Assembly (NCBI RefSeq): GCF_048020265.1
Contig: NZ_CP171843.1
Location: forward strand, 2,232,001-2,296,000
Length of the DNA stretch: 64,000 nucleotides
Reading direction: 5' to 3'
Source of the DNA: Limnohabitans_A sp048020265
GTDB lineage: Bacteria; Pseudomonadota; Gammaproteobacteria; Burkholderiales; Burkholderiaceae_C
In this document: positions 42,898 to 52,212 of the stretch, in pieces
Layout: every line of letters starts with the position of its first letter
Position numbering within the stretch: the first letter of the stretch is position 1
Made by a program: the position numbers and the translations under genes
The notes under the pieces: model-generated
Database searches by the model: none
Seen by the model: only the letters and a program-made list of their open reading frames with translations
Told to the model about the DNA's origin: nothing

Positions 42898-43917
42898 TTA
42901 CTTCTGAATCTGTGACCAGACTTTGGAACGGATCTGATCGGTCAAGCTGTCAGGCAGTGGCACGTAATCCAGGTCAGCTGCCATTTTCTTGCCGTTCTTG
43001 AAAGCGTAATCAAAGAACTTCAAGGCTTCGGCAGAAGCGGCTTTGTCGGCAGGGTTCTTGTACATCAAGATGAAAGAAGCCGTGCTGACGGGCCAGCTGT
43101 TGGCGCCCTTGGCATTGACCATCGAGATGCCCATACCGGGAACGCTGAACCAGTCGGCACTGGCAGCAGCTGCCGCGAACGTTGTGTCGTCAGGGCTGAC
43201 GTACTTGCCGTCGGCGTTCTGGATTTGCATGAAGTTCATGTTGTTCTTTTTGACGTAGGCGTATTCCACGTAACCCAAAGAACCCTTGACGCGGTTCACG
43301 TTGGCAGCGACGCCTTCGTTGCCCTTACCGCCTACAGAAGTGGGTGCTGGCCACTTGACGGCAGCGCCTTTGCCCACACTGTCGGCCCACTCTTTGCTGA
43401 CCGCGCTCAGGTAATCGGTCCAGTTGAAGGTGGTGCCGGAACCGTCAGCACGGTGCACGATGGTGATGGTTTCGCTGGGCAATTTTTTGCCTGGGTTCAA
43501 GGCAGCGAACTTGGGGTCATTCCACTTGCTGATCTTGCCCATGAACATTTCGGCCATCACGGGGCCTGTCACGCGCAATTCACCGGGCTTGAAGCCGTCC
43601 AGGTTGATCACAGGCACAGTGCCGCCGATGATGGCGGGGAACTGGACCATGCCGTCTTTGTCAAGCTCTTCACCTTTGACGGGTGCATCGGTCGCACCGA
43701 AAGTGACGGTTTTGGCGCGAATCTGCTTGATGCCGCCGGAAGAACCGATGGACTGGTAGTTCATGCCGGTGCCGCTGGCTGCTTTGTAGCCTTCAGCCCA
43801 CTTGGCATAAATAGGGAATGGAAAGGTAGCGCCTGCGCCGGTGATGTCGGCAGCAAAGCTGGCCGCTGCAACAGCGCTCAGGCCAATGGCGACCACAAAG
43901 GATTTCAATTTCAACAT
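42898..43917 (-). CDS. pstS: Phosphate-binding periplasmic protein PstS
   Basis: 339 residues with a signal peptide (MLKLKSFVVAIGLSAVAAAS, cleavage near AFA-A23). Phosphate-binding segments are ITGAGATFPFPIYAKW, IGSSGGIKQI and RADGSGTTFNWTDYL. It delivers phosphate to PstCA. A ribosome site AGGAG is 5 bases from the ATG. It is the first gene of pstS-pstC-pstA-pstB-phoU-phoB-phoR, with a Pho-box promoter upstream. Confidence 0.98.
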   Translation of the reverse strand: MLKLKSFVVAIGLSAVAAASFAADITGAGATFPFPIYAKWAEGYKAASGTGMNYQSIGSSGGIKQIRAKTVTFGATDAPVKGEELDKDGMVQFPAIIGGTVPVINLDGFKPGELRVTGPVMAEMFMGKISKWNDPKFAALNPGKKLPSETITIVHRADGSGTTFNWTDYLSAVSKEWADSVGKGAAVKWPAPTSVGGKGNEGVAANVNRVKGSLGYVEYAYVKKNNMNFMQIQNADGKYVSPDDTTFAAAAASADWFSVPGMGISMVNAKGANSWPVSTASFILMYKNPADKAASAEALKFFDYAFKNGKKMAADLDYVPLPDSLTDQIRSKVWSQIQK

Positions 43918-43994
43918 GTCAACTCCTGGTTCAGGGTGATAAAAATTCTGCTGTTCGAAAGGTGCTCAAGAACAGTTTCCTGGCCCTTGTTTGG

Positions 43995-44028
43995 ACTTTA
44001 TCCACCAATTGTGACAACTGCGTGTCAA
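43995..44028 (-). promoter_or_regulatory. Pho box and -10 of pstS
   Basis: Minus strand TTGACAC (44028-44022), GCAG, TTGTCAC (44017-44011), then ten bases and TAAAGT (44000-43995) as -10. The second half-site matches CTGTCAT at 5 of 7 bases. Pho boxes replace the -35 and sit ten or eleven bases before the -10, as here. Confidence 0.72.
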
Positions 44029-44146
44029 TTTTGCGCTTGTTTGCATGACACGTTCCACATCCATTCGCCAAAGACTGGCCCAGATCAATCCGACAACCCG
44101 CTTGGCCACTAGGATTTTGTGAACTTCTGCGCTTTAAAGTCTCCAA

Positions 44147-45412
44147 ATGTTGCGTTTTCCATCAAATTTCATCCTTTTCGAGCTCTCCGTCGCACTGGGC
44201 CTGGGTTTGCTGGTGGGGGCTGAGCGTGAACGTCGAAAAGGCGAGGGGCCACTGCGCCGCTCGGCCGGCCTGCGCACATTTGCCATGGTGTCTTTGTGCG
44301 GTTTTGTCGCACAAAGTCTGGGCTCGTCGATGCTGCTGGGTATTGCGTTGCTGGTGGTGGGCGCTTTGGCTTTTGCCTCGTACCAGCAATCACGCAGCCA
44401 CGACCCCGGTCTGACCTCAGAAATGGCCCTGGTGCTCACCTTCTTGCTGGGCGCTTTGGCTGCCGACAACGCCGCCTTGGCTGCGGTCATGGGCGTCCTG
44501 CAAACGGCCCTGCTGGCCGAGCGCGAGCGGCTTCACAGCTTTGTGCGCCAAGCCATGACGCCGCAGGAACTCGAAGATCTGATCGTATTTTTGGCTTTGG
44601 GCCTGATCGTTTTGCCCTTGGCGCCAGATCGGTTCATGGGGCCCTACGAGTCTGTCAATTGGCACCGCCTCACTCAGTTTGTGATGATGGTGATGACCAT
44701 CGGCGCCTTGGGTCATGTGTTCAAACGGCTGCTGGGCAACCGGGCGGGCCTGGCTTGGGCCGGTTTTCTGGGCGGCTTTGCTTCCAGTACAGCCACGGTC
44801 GCCAACATGGCGAAATGGGCCCAATCACAACCGCAACAGTTGTCGATGGCTGTCGCGGGTGCCTTGCTCTCGACCGTGTCCACCTTCATTCAATTGGGTT
44901 TGCTGGTGGGCATCACCCTGCCTGGCTTGTTGGCCCAAATGCTATTGCCCTTGATCTTGGGAGGCGGCACAGCGCTCGCTTTTGCTGGATGGAAATTACG
45001 CACATCTCCTCAGCTGCCCAGCGATTCAGCGAACGTGGCCATGCAGGGGCACGCCTTTGAGTTGAAGACTTGTTTGCTGCTGGCCTTGGCCGTGCTCGCC
45101 GTGACCGTCATGACCGCGGGGCTGAGCCACGCTTGGGGAACGCCGGGCATTTGGCTGTCGGCCGGACTGGCGGGCCTGATCGACGCCCACGCGACGGTTG
45201 CCACCATGAACGGACTGCTGGAGCAGTCACAAATTTCGCAAAATCAAGCACACGCCTGCATTTGGTTGGCCGTGACCACCAACAGCGTGAGCAAAGCGGT
45301 GATGGCGGTAATGGTCGGTGGCAAGTCCTTCGCGATGCAATTTTTACCCGGCTTGTTCACCGCCATCACGGCTGTGTGGGTTGGCTTGGGGCTGTTGCAA
45401 CACCTCAATTGA
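44147..45412 (+). CDS. MgtC/SapB-DUF4010 family membrane protein
   Basis: 421 residues with about twelve hydrophobic segments. The N-terminal third resembles MgtC (ALGLGLLVGAERERRKGEG, RTFAMVSLCGFVAQ), and the rest is DUF4010 (FLGGFASSTATVANMAKWA, GLIDAHATVATMNGLL). The function of these large forms is unknown. MgtC proper affects ATP synthase and phosphate handling in Salmonella, so a position between pstS and phoX is suggestive but not proof. A hairpin follows. Confidence 0.88.
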   Translation: MLRFPSNFILFELSVALGLGLLVGAERERRKGEGPLRRSAGLRTFAMVSLCGFVAQSLGSSMLLGIALLVVGALAFASYQQSRSHDPGLTSEMALVLTFLLGALAADNAALAAVMGVLQTALLAERERLHSFVRQAMTPQELEDLIVFLALGLIVLPLAPDRFMGPYESVNWHRLTQFVMMVMTIGALGHVFKRLLGNRAGLAWAGFLGGFASSTATVANMAKWAQSQPQQLSMAVAGALLSTVSTFIQLGLLVGITLPGLLAQMLLPLILGGGTALAFAGWKLRTSPQLPSDSANVAMQGHAFELKTCLLLALAVLAVTVMTAGLSHAWGTPGIWLSAGLAGLIDAHATVATMNGLLEQSQISQNQAHACIWLAVTTNSVSKAVMAVMVGGKSFAMQFLPGLFTAITAVWVGLGLLQHLN

Positions 45413-45413
45413 A

Positions 45414-45439
45414 AAGGCCACGCATCAGAGCGTGGCCTT
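45414..45439 (-). terminator. Hairpin terminator for phoX
   Basis: A 10-bp stem AAGGCCACGC / GCGTGGCCTT with a six-base loop. On the minus strand it is followed by TTTTC, so it should end phoX transcription. It may also act on the plus strand for the DUF4010 gene, without a T run. Confidence 0.72.
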
Positions 45440-45481
45440 GGACTCACCCGACAAGCGGGCAGAGGTGGTCGCCGCGAAGGT

Positions 45482-47707
45482 TTACAAACCGATCACACCG
45501 CCATCTTTGCGCGTGATGACGATGGTGGCCGAGCGTGGGCGACCGGCCACACCGTAACCTTGGTTACCAGGCCAGACGCTTTGAGGAGCCGCGCCAGAGG
45601 ACAGTGGCTTGGACAGCTCGCCGGGGTGCTGAATGTTGACGAACAAGGTTCGACCATCGGCTGTTTCGGTGAGGCCTGTGACTTCGGCACCGGCAGGCGC
45701 CACCAGGAATCGGCGCAGCTTGGCCTCACCCAAGGCCGCACCCAGAAAGGTTTCTTGTGTAGCCGTTTGCTCGGTACCACCCACCACCATTTTGTTTTTC
45801 ACAGTCACTTTGCCGCCGTCACCCACTTGGCCGGGAATGGCAGCCAGCATCATGCAATTGGTTTCGTCGGTGAAGGCGCCGTCATCGGTCTGAATCCAGC
45901 AGATGCCGGTGGCCTTGCTGAACCACAAGCCGTCGGGCGACGAGAACGAATTCTTGGCGGTCAGGCCTGACAGATTGGCATCACCCGAGTCTTCCTCGGC
46001 GCCGAACAAGAAGATGTCCCAGGCGAAGTGCTTGGCCGAGGCCTGGTGGCCTGTTTCTTTGAAGCGAATGATGTGCCCATGCGGGTTGCCGGTGCCTTTT
46101 TTGCCATCCATGTCCATGTAGGCACGCGGGTTGCCTGCGTCGGTTTTGCCGGGTGTGCGGTTGGCTGCGCTGTTGTTGGTGAGGGCAAAGTAGACCTCGC
46201 CATTGCGGTAGTTAACAGCGCCCCACTCCGGACGGTCCATCTTGGTTGCGCCCACGGCATCGGCTGCAAAGCGTGCATTGACGAACACATCGGCCTGGTT
46301 GGCAAATTTGTAAGCGCTGTGGTTGGCGATGCGTGGATCGGCGATTGTCAACTCCAGCCACTCGCCCTGGCCTGTGGCATCAAAGCGAGCCGCATACAGC
46401 TTGCCTTCGCTCAGGTACTTGTCACCGGCCACCAGACCGCCGCCGACATCGCGTGGGTCCCACACGGCGGTGGTCACAAATTTGTAGATGTATTCGTTGC
46501 GTGAATCGCAACCCATGTAGAACGCCAGAGGCTGGCCCGCCTGGGGCAAGCTGCAAACCGCAGCCTCGTGGGCAAAACGGCCCATGGCCACGCGCTTGGC
46601 GGGCGTGGAATTGGGCGCCAGCGGGTCGATCTCTACGTTAAAGCCAAAGGTATTGGCTTCGTTGCGGAAGTCTTTTTCAGCACTGGCACCGGTCGCGGCC
46701 AAGTTCCAGCGTGCAAAGCGGTCGTCGGTGGACGACACGGTGTGCCAGCCTTGGCTGACGGATTGTTTGGCACCCGCCGCAGGTGCTGCTGCAGCCACGC
46801 CATAGCGTTTGCGCGAAGCCGCTTCTTTGGCTGGCAGAGCGGCCCCTTCGCCGGTGGTCTGGAAGTAATAGGCCCAGTTTTCTTCGCAACCCAAGTAGGT
46901 GCCCCAAGGCGTTTTGCCGTGGCCGCAGTTGTTGAGCGTGCCACGGGCCATGGCACCAGCCGTATCCCAGCGGGTGGTCATGAAAGCGCGAATGTGTTCG
47001 ATGTGCTCGCGTGGGCCACTGATGCGCACAGGCGTTTGCGCCGTGATGCGGCGGTTCAGAGGCGAGTCTTGCTGGATACGCCAGCCTTGCGGCGTCTTGA
47101 CGATTTCGACCACCGACACGCCGTGGTGGTTGATCTCTTTGAGCACTTCAAGCTCTGGACGCGTGCCCAGATCCCAGTCCCCAAACTGTGTGAATTTTTT
47201 GCCCCCAACGTTGTTGGATGTCTGCCCATTGGGGTGCATGAAATGCGCATCGGCCGAACTTTCATGGTTCACGCACAGCACAGCGCGACCCGTTTCTTTC
47301 TCGGAGTAACGGCCGTTAGTGTCGATGTAATAAATGTCCATACCATCGTGGTGGTCACCGATGCGACGCGACCAGTCGTCAGACTCAAGACCGCGGTTGG
47401 AATAGGCAGCCAAGGCCGAGTCGAGCGCATCACCTGTAGCGTGCAGCACACTGTATTGGTAACCCGGTGGCAACATCACGTTGTCGAGCAAGCTTTTTTC
47501 AACCGAGGCAAAGCCCAAAGACTTCGGCGCAGCGGCCATGCCTGAAGTCAGGGTGGCGCAACCGGGCAACATGGCCAAGCCCGCCAAGCCCAAACCACCG
47601 CGCAGCAAACCCCGGCGTGCAGGGTTTTGCAGAGACTGGCTCAAGACGTCCTGAAAATGAGGGTTGTCAGAAGTGTTACAGATGGGGTCGAGATCGTGGT
47701 GTGACAT
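45482..47707 (-). CDS. phoX: Secreted alkaline phosphatase PhoX (DUF839)
   Basis: 741 residues from the ATG at 47707, preceded by AAGGAG. The N-terminus has a Tat signal, ARRGLLRGGLGLAGLAMLP (30-48). Family blocks include LCVNHESSADAHFMHPN, YLGCEENWAYYF, HEAAVC and the C-terminal SPDGLWFSKATGICWIQTDD. PhoX is a calcium/iron phosphatase that frees phosphate from organic esters outside the cytoplasmic membrane. A well-placed Pho box precedes it. It is divergent from the gap-arsJ operon. Confidence 0.95.
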   Translation of the reverse strand: MSHHDLDPICNTSDNPHFQDVLSQSLQNPARRGLLRGGLGLAGLAMLPGCATLTSGMAAAPKSLGFASVEKSLLDNVMLPPGYQYSVLHATGDALDSALAAYSNRGLESDDWSRRIGDHHDGMDIYYIDTNGRYSEKETGRAVLCVNHESSADAHFMHPNGQTSNNVGGKKFTQFGDWDLGTRPELEVLKEINHHGVSVVEIVKTPQGWRIQQDSPLNRRITAQTPVRISGPREHIEHIRAFMTTRWDTAGAMARGTLNNCGHGKTPWGTYLGCEENWAYYFQTTGEGAALPAKEAASRKRYGVAAAAPAAGAKQSVSQGWHTVSSTDDRFARWNLAATGASAEKDFRNEANTFGFNVEIDPLAPNSTPAKRVAMGRFAHEAAVCSLPQAGQPLAFYMGCDSRNEYIYKFVTTAVWDPRDVGGGLVAGDKYLSEGKLYAARFDATGQGEWLELTIADPRIANHSAYKFANQADVFVNARFAADAVGATKMDRPEWGAVNYRNGEVYFALTNNSAANRTPGKTDAGNPRAYMDMDGKKGTGNPHGHIIRFKETGHQASAKHFAWDIFLFGAEEDSGDANLSGLTAKNSFSSPDGLWFSKATGICWIQTDDGAFTDETNCMMLAAIPGQVGDGGKVTVKNKMVVGGTEQTATQETFLGAALGEAKLRRFLVAPAGAEVTGLTETADGRTLFVNIQHPGELSKPLSSGAAPQSVWPGNQGYGVAGRPRSATIVITRKDGGVIGL

Positions 47708-47732
47708 GTGATGGCTCCTTGGCAAAAGGCCT

Positions 47733-47766
47733 ATTGGAGGACTTTCACATGACAGTTTGATGGCAA
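47733..47766 (-). promoter_or_regulatory. Pho box and -10 of phoX
   Basis: Minus strand TTGCCAT (47766-47760), CAAA, CTGTCAT (47755-47749, a perfect half-site), ten bases, then TCCAAT (47738-47733). Predicted transcription starts about 20 bases before the ATG, leaving just enough room for the AAGGAG site. Confidence 0.82.
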
Positions 47767-47814
47767 AAACCTGAAGCTTCAATGACACAACAGCTACCCC
47801 GCGCTTCTTCGGTC

Positions 47815-47848
47815 ATGTCATGAATGCGTCACAAAGTCATGGCAAAGT
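47815..47848 (+). promoter_or_regulatory. Possible Pho box facing gap-arsJ (weak)
   Basis: ATGTCAT (47815-47821), GAAT, GCGTCAC (47826-47832), then ten bases and CAAAGT (47843-47848). The geometry is that of the pstS box. The second half-site and the -10 are poor, so this is a hypothesis. The region 47855-47886 also has the short dyad TTTC...GAAA, a possible ArsR site. Confidence 0.35.
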
Positions 47849-47886
47849 TGCGATATCACATTTCCAGAATCATTGAAAGATTAGCC

Positions 47887-48930
47887 ATGAAAGTCGGAAT
47901 CAACGGTATGGGCCGCATTGGCCGATTGGCCTTGCGAGCAGCCATGGGCGCTGCAGAGCGCCAATCTGACGACCCCCGCGCAGGCAACCGCCTGGAGGTA
48001 GTGCATGTCAATGAACTCAAAGGCGGCGCAGCGGCCACCGCGCATTTGCTGGCCTTTGACTCGGTGCAGGGCAAGTGGCGTGAACAGATTGAAGCCGTGG
48101 GCGAAAGCCAAATCCGCATTGGCGAGCAAACCTTGGGCTTTTCGTCGCACGCCAACCCGGCCGACATCCATTGGGACGAGATGGGGGTGGACCTGGTGCT
48201 CGAATGCACGGGCAAGTTCCTCACCCCTGAAACCATTCAAGGCCACCTGGACCGCGGCGCCAAGCGCGTGATCGTGGCTGCGCCCGTCAAGGTGGGCGAT
48301 GTGCTGAACATCGTGGTCGGTATCAACCACACGCTCTACAACCCGGCCAAAGACCGCATCGTCACGGCCGCGTCTTGCACCACCAACTGCCTGGCTCCGG
48401 TCGTCAAAGTCGTGCACGAAGCCATTGGCATTCGGCACGGTCAGATCACCACCATCCACGACCCGACCAACACCAACTTGGTGGTGGACGCGCCGCACAA
48501 AGACCTGCGCCGCGCCCGCAGCGCCATGATGAGCCTGGCCCCCACCACGACGGGCAGCGCCACGGCGATCGCTCTGATTTACCCCGAACTCAAGGGCAAA
48601 CTCAACGGCCACGCGGTGCGTGCCCCGGTGCTCAATGCGTCGCTGACAGACTGCGTGTTCGAGATGAAGCGCGAGACCAGCGCCGAAGAGGTCAACGCCT
48701 TGTTTGCCTCTGCGGCGCAAGGCCCACTGGCCGGCATCCTGGGTTACGAGACGCGCCCCTTGGTCAGCGTCGACTATGCTCGCGACACGCGCAGCGCCAT
48801 CGTGGACGCGCTGTCCACGCTGGTGACCGACGGCACCTTGCTCAAGGTCTACGCTTGGTACGACAACGAAATGGGCTACGCCTGCCGCATGGTGGACCTG
48901 GCCTGCCACATGCAGGAAGTCGGCATCTGA
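47887..48930 (+). CDS. gap: Glyceraldehyde-3-phosphate dehydrogenase, ArsJ-associated
   Basis: 347 residues from the ATG at 47887 (MKVGINGMGRIGR, the NAD-binding glycine motif). Catalytic Cys164 is in ASCTTNCLAP, and YDNEMGYACRM ends the catalytic domain. One base from arsJ, it matches the GAPDH that forms 1-arseno-3-phosphoglycerate from glyceraldehyde-3-phosphate and arsenate, which ArsJ then exports. It is probably not the glycolytic copy. Confidence 0.93.
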   Translation: MKVGINGMGRIGRLALRAAMGAAERQSDDPRAGNRLEVVHVNELKGGAAATAHLLAFDSVQGKWREQIEAVGESQIRIGEQTLGFSSHANPADIHWDEMGVDLVLECTGKFLTPETIQGHLDRGAKRVIVAAPVKVGDVLNIVVGINHTLYNPAKDRIVTAASCTTNCLAPVVKVVHEAIGIRHGQITTIHDPTNTNLVVDAPHKDLRRARSAMMSLAPTTTGSATAIALIYPELKGKLNGHAVRAPVLNASLTDCVFEMKRETSAEEVNALFASAAQGPLAGILGYETRPLVSVDYARDTRSAIVDALSTLVTDGTLLKVYAWYDNEMGYACRMVDLACHMQEVGI

Positions 48931-48931
48931 G

Positions 48932-50188
48932 ATGAACGCCGCTGAACGAAACTACGGCATCGTGACCGCCGCCTATTGGGGCTTCACCCTGACCGATGGC
49001 GCTTTGCGCATGTTGGTGCTGCTGCACTTTTACAAGCTCGGCTACTCGCCTTTCACGCTGGCCTTTTTGTTCTTGCTGTACGAAGCAGCAGGCGTGTTGG
49101 CCAACCTGATCGGCGGCTGGCTGGCCACGCGCTTTGGCATCGCCCGCATGCTCACCGTGGGTCTGGTCACGCAGATCATTGGCTTTGGCTTGCTGTCGGC
49201 ACTTCAGCCCGATTGGACAGCGGCCATGTCGGTGGCCTGGGTGGTGCTATCGCAAGGCGTCTGTGGTGTAGCCAAAGACCTGACCAAAACCGCCAGCAAA
49301 TCGGCCATCAAGATCACGCAGGCGCAAGCCAAAGACCAAGGCAATGGTCAGTTGTTCAAGTGGGTGGCCTGGTTCACCGGCAGCAAAAACGCCATGAAAG
49401 GCTTTGGCTTTTTTCTGGGCGGTTTGCTGCTGGAGACGCTGGGTTTTCAGGGATCGCTGTGGGCCATGTCAGGCCTCTTGGCGCTGGTGCTGATCGGGGT
49501 GGTGACGAGCTTGCCACCCATGATGGGCAAGAGCAAAGCCTCGGGCTCGGCGCGTGAGCTGTTTTCCAAGAGTGAAGGCATCAACGCGCTGGCCGCCGCC
49601 CGCGTGGCCTTGTTTGGCGCACGCGATGTGTGGTTTGTGGTGGGTGTGCCGGTGTTTTTGTACTCGGTGGGCTGGACCTTCACCATGGTCGGCGGCTTTT
49701 TGGCGGCCTGGACGATTGGCTATGGCCTGGTGCAAGCGATGGCCCCCCAGCTGGTGCGCCGCAGCGCCGACGGCCTGAGCCGTGAGGTGCCCGCTGCTCG
49801 GTGGTGGTCGGCGGTGCTCACGCTCATTCCATTGGGCATCGCCGCCGCTGTTTGGCTGCAAGCGCCGCAGCTGCAGTGGTGGGTGGTGGTGGGCTTGAGC
49901 CTGTTCGGATTTGCCTTTGCCATCAACTCGTCGGTCCACAGTTATTTGGTGCTGGCCTATGCAGGCTCTGAAAAAGCGGCCGAAGACGTGGGCTTTTATT
50001 ACGCAGCCAACGCGCTGGGCCGCTTCATGGGCACGCTGCTGTCGGGTCTGCTGTACCAGCGGGGCGGGCTGCTGTATGCCTTGCTGGGCTCAGCGCTCAT
50101 GTTGCTGTTGTGCTGGCTGACAACCCTGCGCCTGCCCGTGGGCTTGCTTGGGCATTCGACCCCCTCAGAAAAGGCAGCCACACCATGA
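48932..50188 (+). CDS. arsJ: Organoarsenical efflux MFS protein ArsJ
   Basis: 418 residues with about 12 membrane helices and the ArsJ N-terminus NYGIVTAAYWGFTLTDGALR. The ARSJ-typical block GVCGVAKDLTKTASKSAIK (about 110-128) is present. It exports 1-arseno-3-phosphoglycerate, giving arsenate resistance without reduction. It is one base after gap and overlaps arsR by 4 bases. Confidence 0.95.
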   Translation: MNAAERNYGIVTAAYWGFTLTDGALRMLVLLHFYKLGYSPFTLAFLFLLYEAAGVLANLIGGWLATRFGIARMLTVGLVTQIIGFGLLSALQPDWTAAMSVAWVVLSQGVCGVAKDLTKTASKSAIKITQAQAKDQGNGQLFKWVAWFTGSKNAMKGFGFFLGGLLLETLGFQGSLWAMSGLLALVLIGVVTSLPPMMGKSKASGSARELFSKSEGINALAAARVALFGARDVWFVVGVPVFLYSVGWTFTMVGGFLAAWTIGYGLVQAMAPQLVRRSADGLSREVPAARWWSAVLTLIPLGIAAAVWLQAPQLQWWVVVGLSLFGFAFAINSSVHSYLVLAYAGSEKAAEDVGFYYAANALGRFMGTLLSGLLYQRGGLLYALLGSALMLLLCWLTTLRLPVGLLGHSTPSEKAATP

Positions 50189-50544
50189 ACCCCATTTCTC
50201 TCTTCAGTGTCATGGACGAAGACGTGGCCGTCAAAGCCCTGGCGGCTTTGGCTCAAAGCTCACGGCTCAAAGTGTTTCGCGCCATCGTGGGCACGGGGCC
50301 CGAGGGCATTCAGCCGGGGCAGCTGTCTGCGGCGCTCGATATTCCCGCCAACACGCTGTCGTTCCACCTCAAAGAACTGCACCACGCGGCTTTGGTCAGC
50401 GTGCAGCGCGAAGGCCGTTTTTTGCGCTACCGCGCCGACCTGGGCGCCATGCAAAGCCTGATGGACTTTTTGACGGCGCATTGCTGCCAAGGCGTGCCCT
50501 GCGGCGACGCGCTCAATCTGGCTTGCACGCCAGGCAGCTGCTGA
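50185..50544 (+). CDS. arsR: Arsenic-responsive repressor ArsR
   Basis: 119 residues from the ATG at 50185. ArsR/SmtB winged helix with LAQSSRLKVFRAIV and PANTLSFHLKELHHAALVSV. Cysteines are absent from the recognition helix but clustered at the C-terminus (HCCQGVPCG, ACTPGSC), a plausible As(III) site of the C-terminal type. It is in the middle of the operon rather than first. Confidence 0.94.
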   Translation: MNPISLFSVMDEDVAVKALAALAQSSRLKVFRAIVGTGPEGIQPGQLSAALDIPANTLSFHLKELHHAALVSVQREGRFLRYRADLGAMQSLMDFLTAHCCQGVPCGDALNLACTPGSC

Positions 50545-50570
50545 ATCCATTTTTAAACAGAGAAACACCC

Positions 50571-51059
50571 GTGGCGACACACAACATTCTTTTTATTTGC
50601 ACTGGCAACTCCGCACGCAGCATCATGGCCGAAGCCATCATGAACCACCTGGGGCCTCACCGGTTTACGGCGTACAGCGCTGGCAGCCAACCCAAAGGCC
50701 GTGTGAAGGAAGAAGCCCTGCGTTGCCTCACGCGGCACCAGCTGGACACCCAGGAGCTGCGCAGCAAGAGCTGGTCAGAATTTGCCACACCCGATGCCCC
50801 GGTCATGGACTTCGTGATCACCGTTTGCGACAACGCTGCCGGTGAAGTCTGCCCGGTCTGGCCCGGCCAGCCCATGAGCGCGCATTGGGGCGTGGAAGAC
50901 CCCTCGAACGCCACCGGCAGTGAGGCTGACAAGGACAAAGCCTTCTGGGATGCGTTCATCCAATTGCACCGCCGGATATCGATCTTGCTGAGCCTGCCCA
51001 TCGACAAGCTGGACCGCTTGTCACTGAAAAAAGAGCTGGATCGAATCGGCCAATCCTGA
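50571..51059 (+). CDS. arsC: Arsenate reductase ArsC (low-MW phosphatase type)
   Basis: 162 residues starting with GTG at 50571. The P-loop CTGNSARS (catalytic Cys10) and the later Cys in VCDNAAGEVCPVWPG identify the thioredoxin-coupled/LMW-PTP family that reduces arsenate to arsenite. It provides arsenite for Acr3, encoded 17 bases downstream. Confidence 0.93.
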   Translation: MATHNILFICTGNSARSIMAEAIMNHLGPHRFTAYSAGSQPKGRVKEEALRCLTRHQLDTQELRSKSWSEFATPDAPVMDFVITVCDNAAGEVCPVWPGQPMSAHWGVEDPSNATGSEADKDKAFWDAFIQLHRRISILLSLPIDKLDRLSLKKELDRIGQS

Positions 51060-51076
51060 ACAGCACTGAAAACAAC

Positions 51077-52105
<1,029 letters not shown>

Positions 52106-52147
52106 AACAAGGCCACCGCGCTGGCGTGTTTGGTCGGCGCACTGGTC

Positions 52148-52181
52148 TTGTCATTCAAAATTCATACATCCGTCACATAAT
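52148..52181 (+). promoter_or_regulatory. Pho box and -10 of ppx
   Basis: TTGTCAT (52148-52154), TCAA, AATTCAT (52159-52165), ten bases, then CATAAT (52176-52181; 5 of 6 to TATAAT). A start about seven bases later would give a 25-base leader before the ppx ATG. Confidence 0.75.
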
Positions 52182-52212
52182 CTGAGGCTTCTTTGCCGTA
52201 CCCGCCTTCTTC

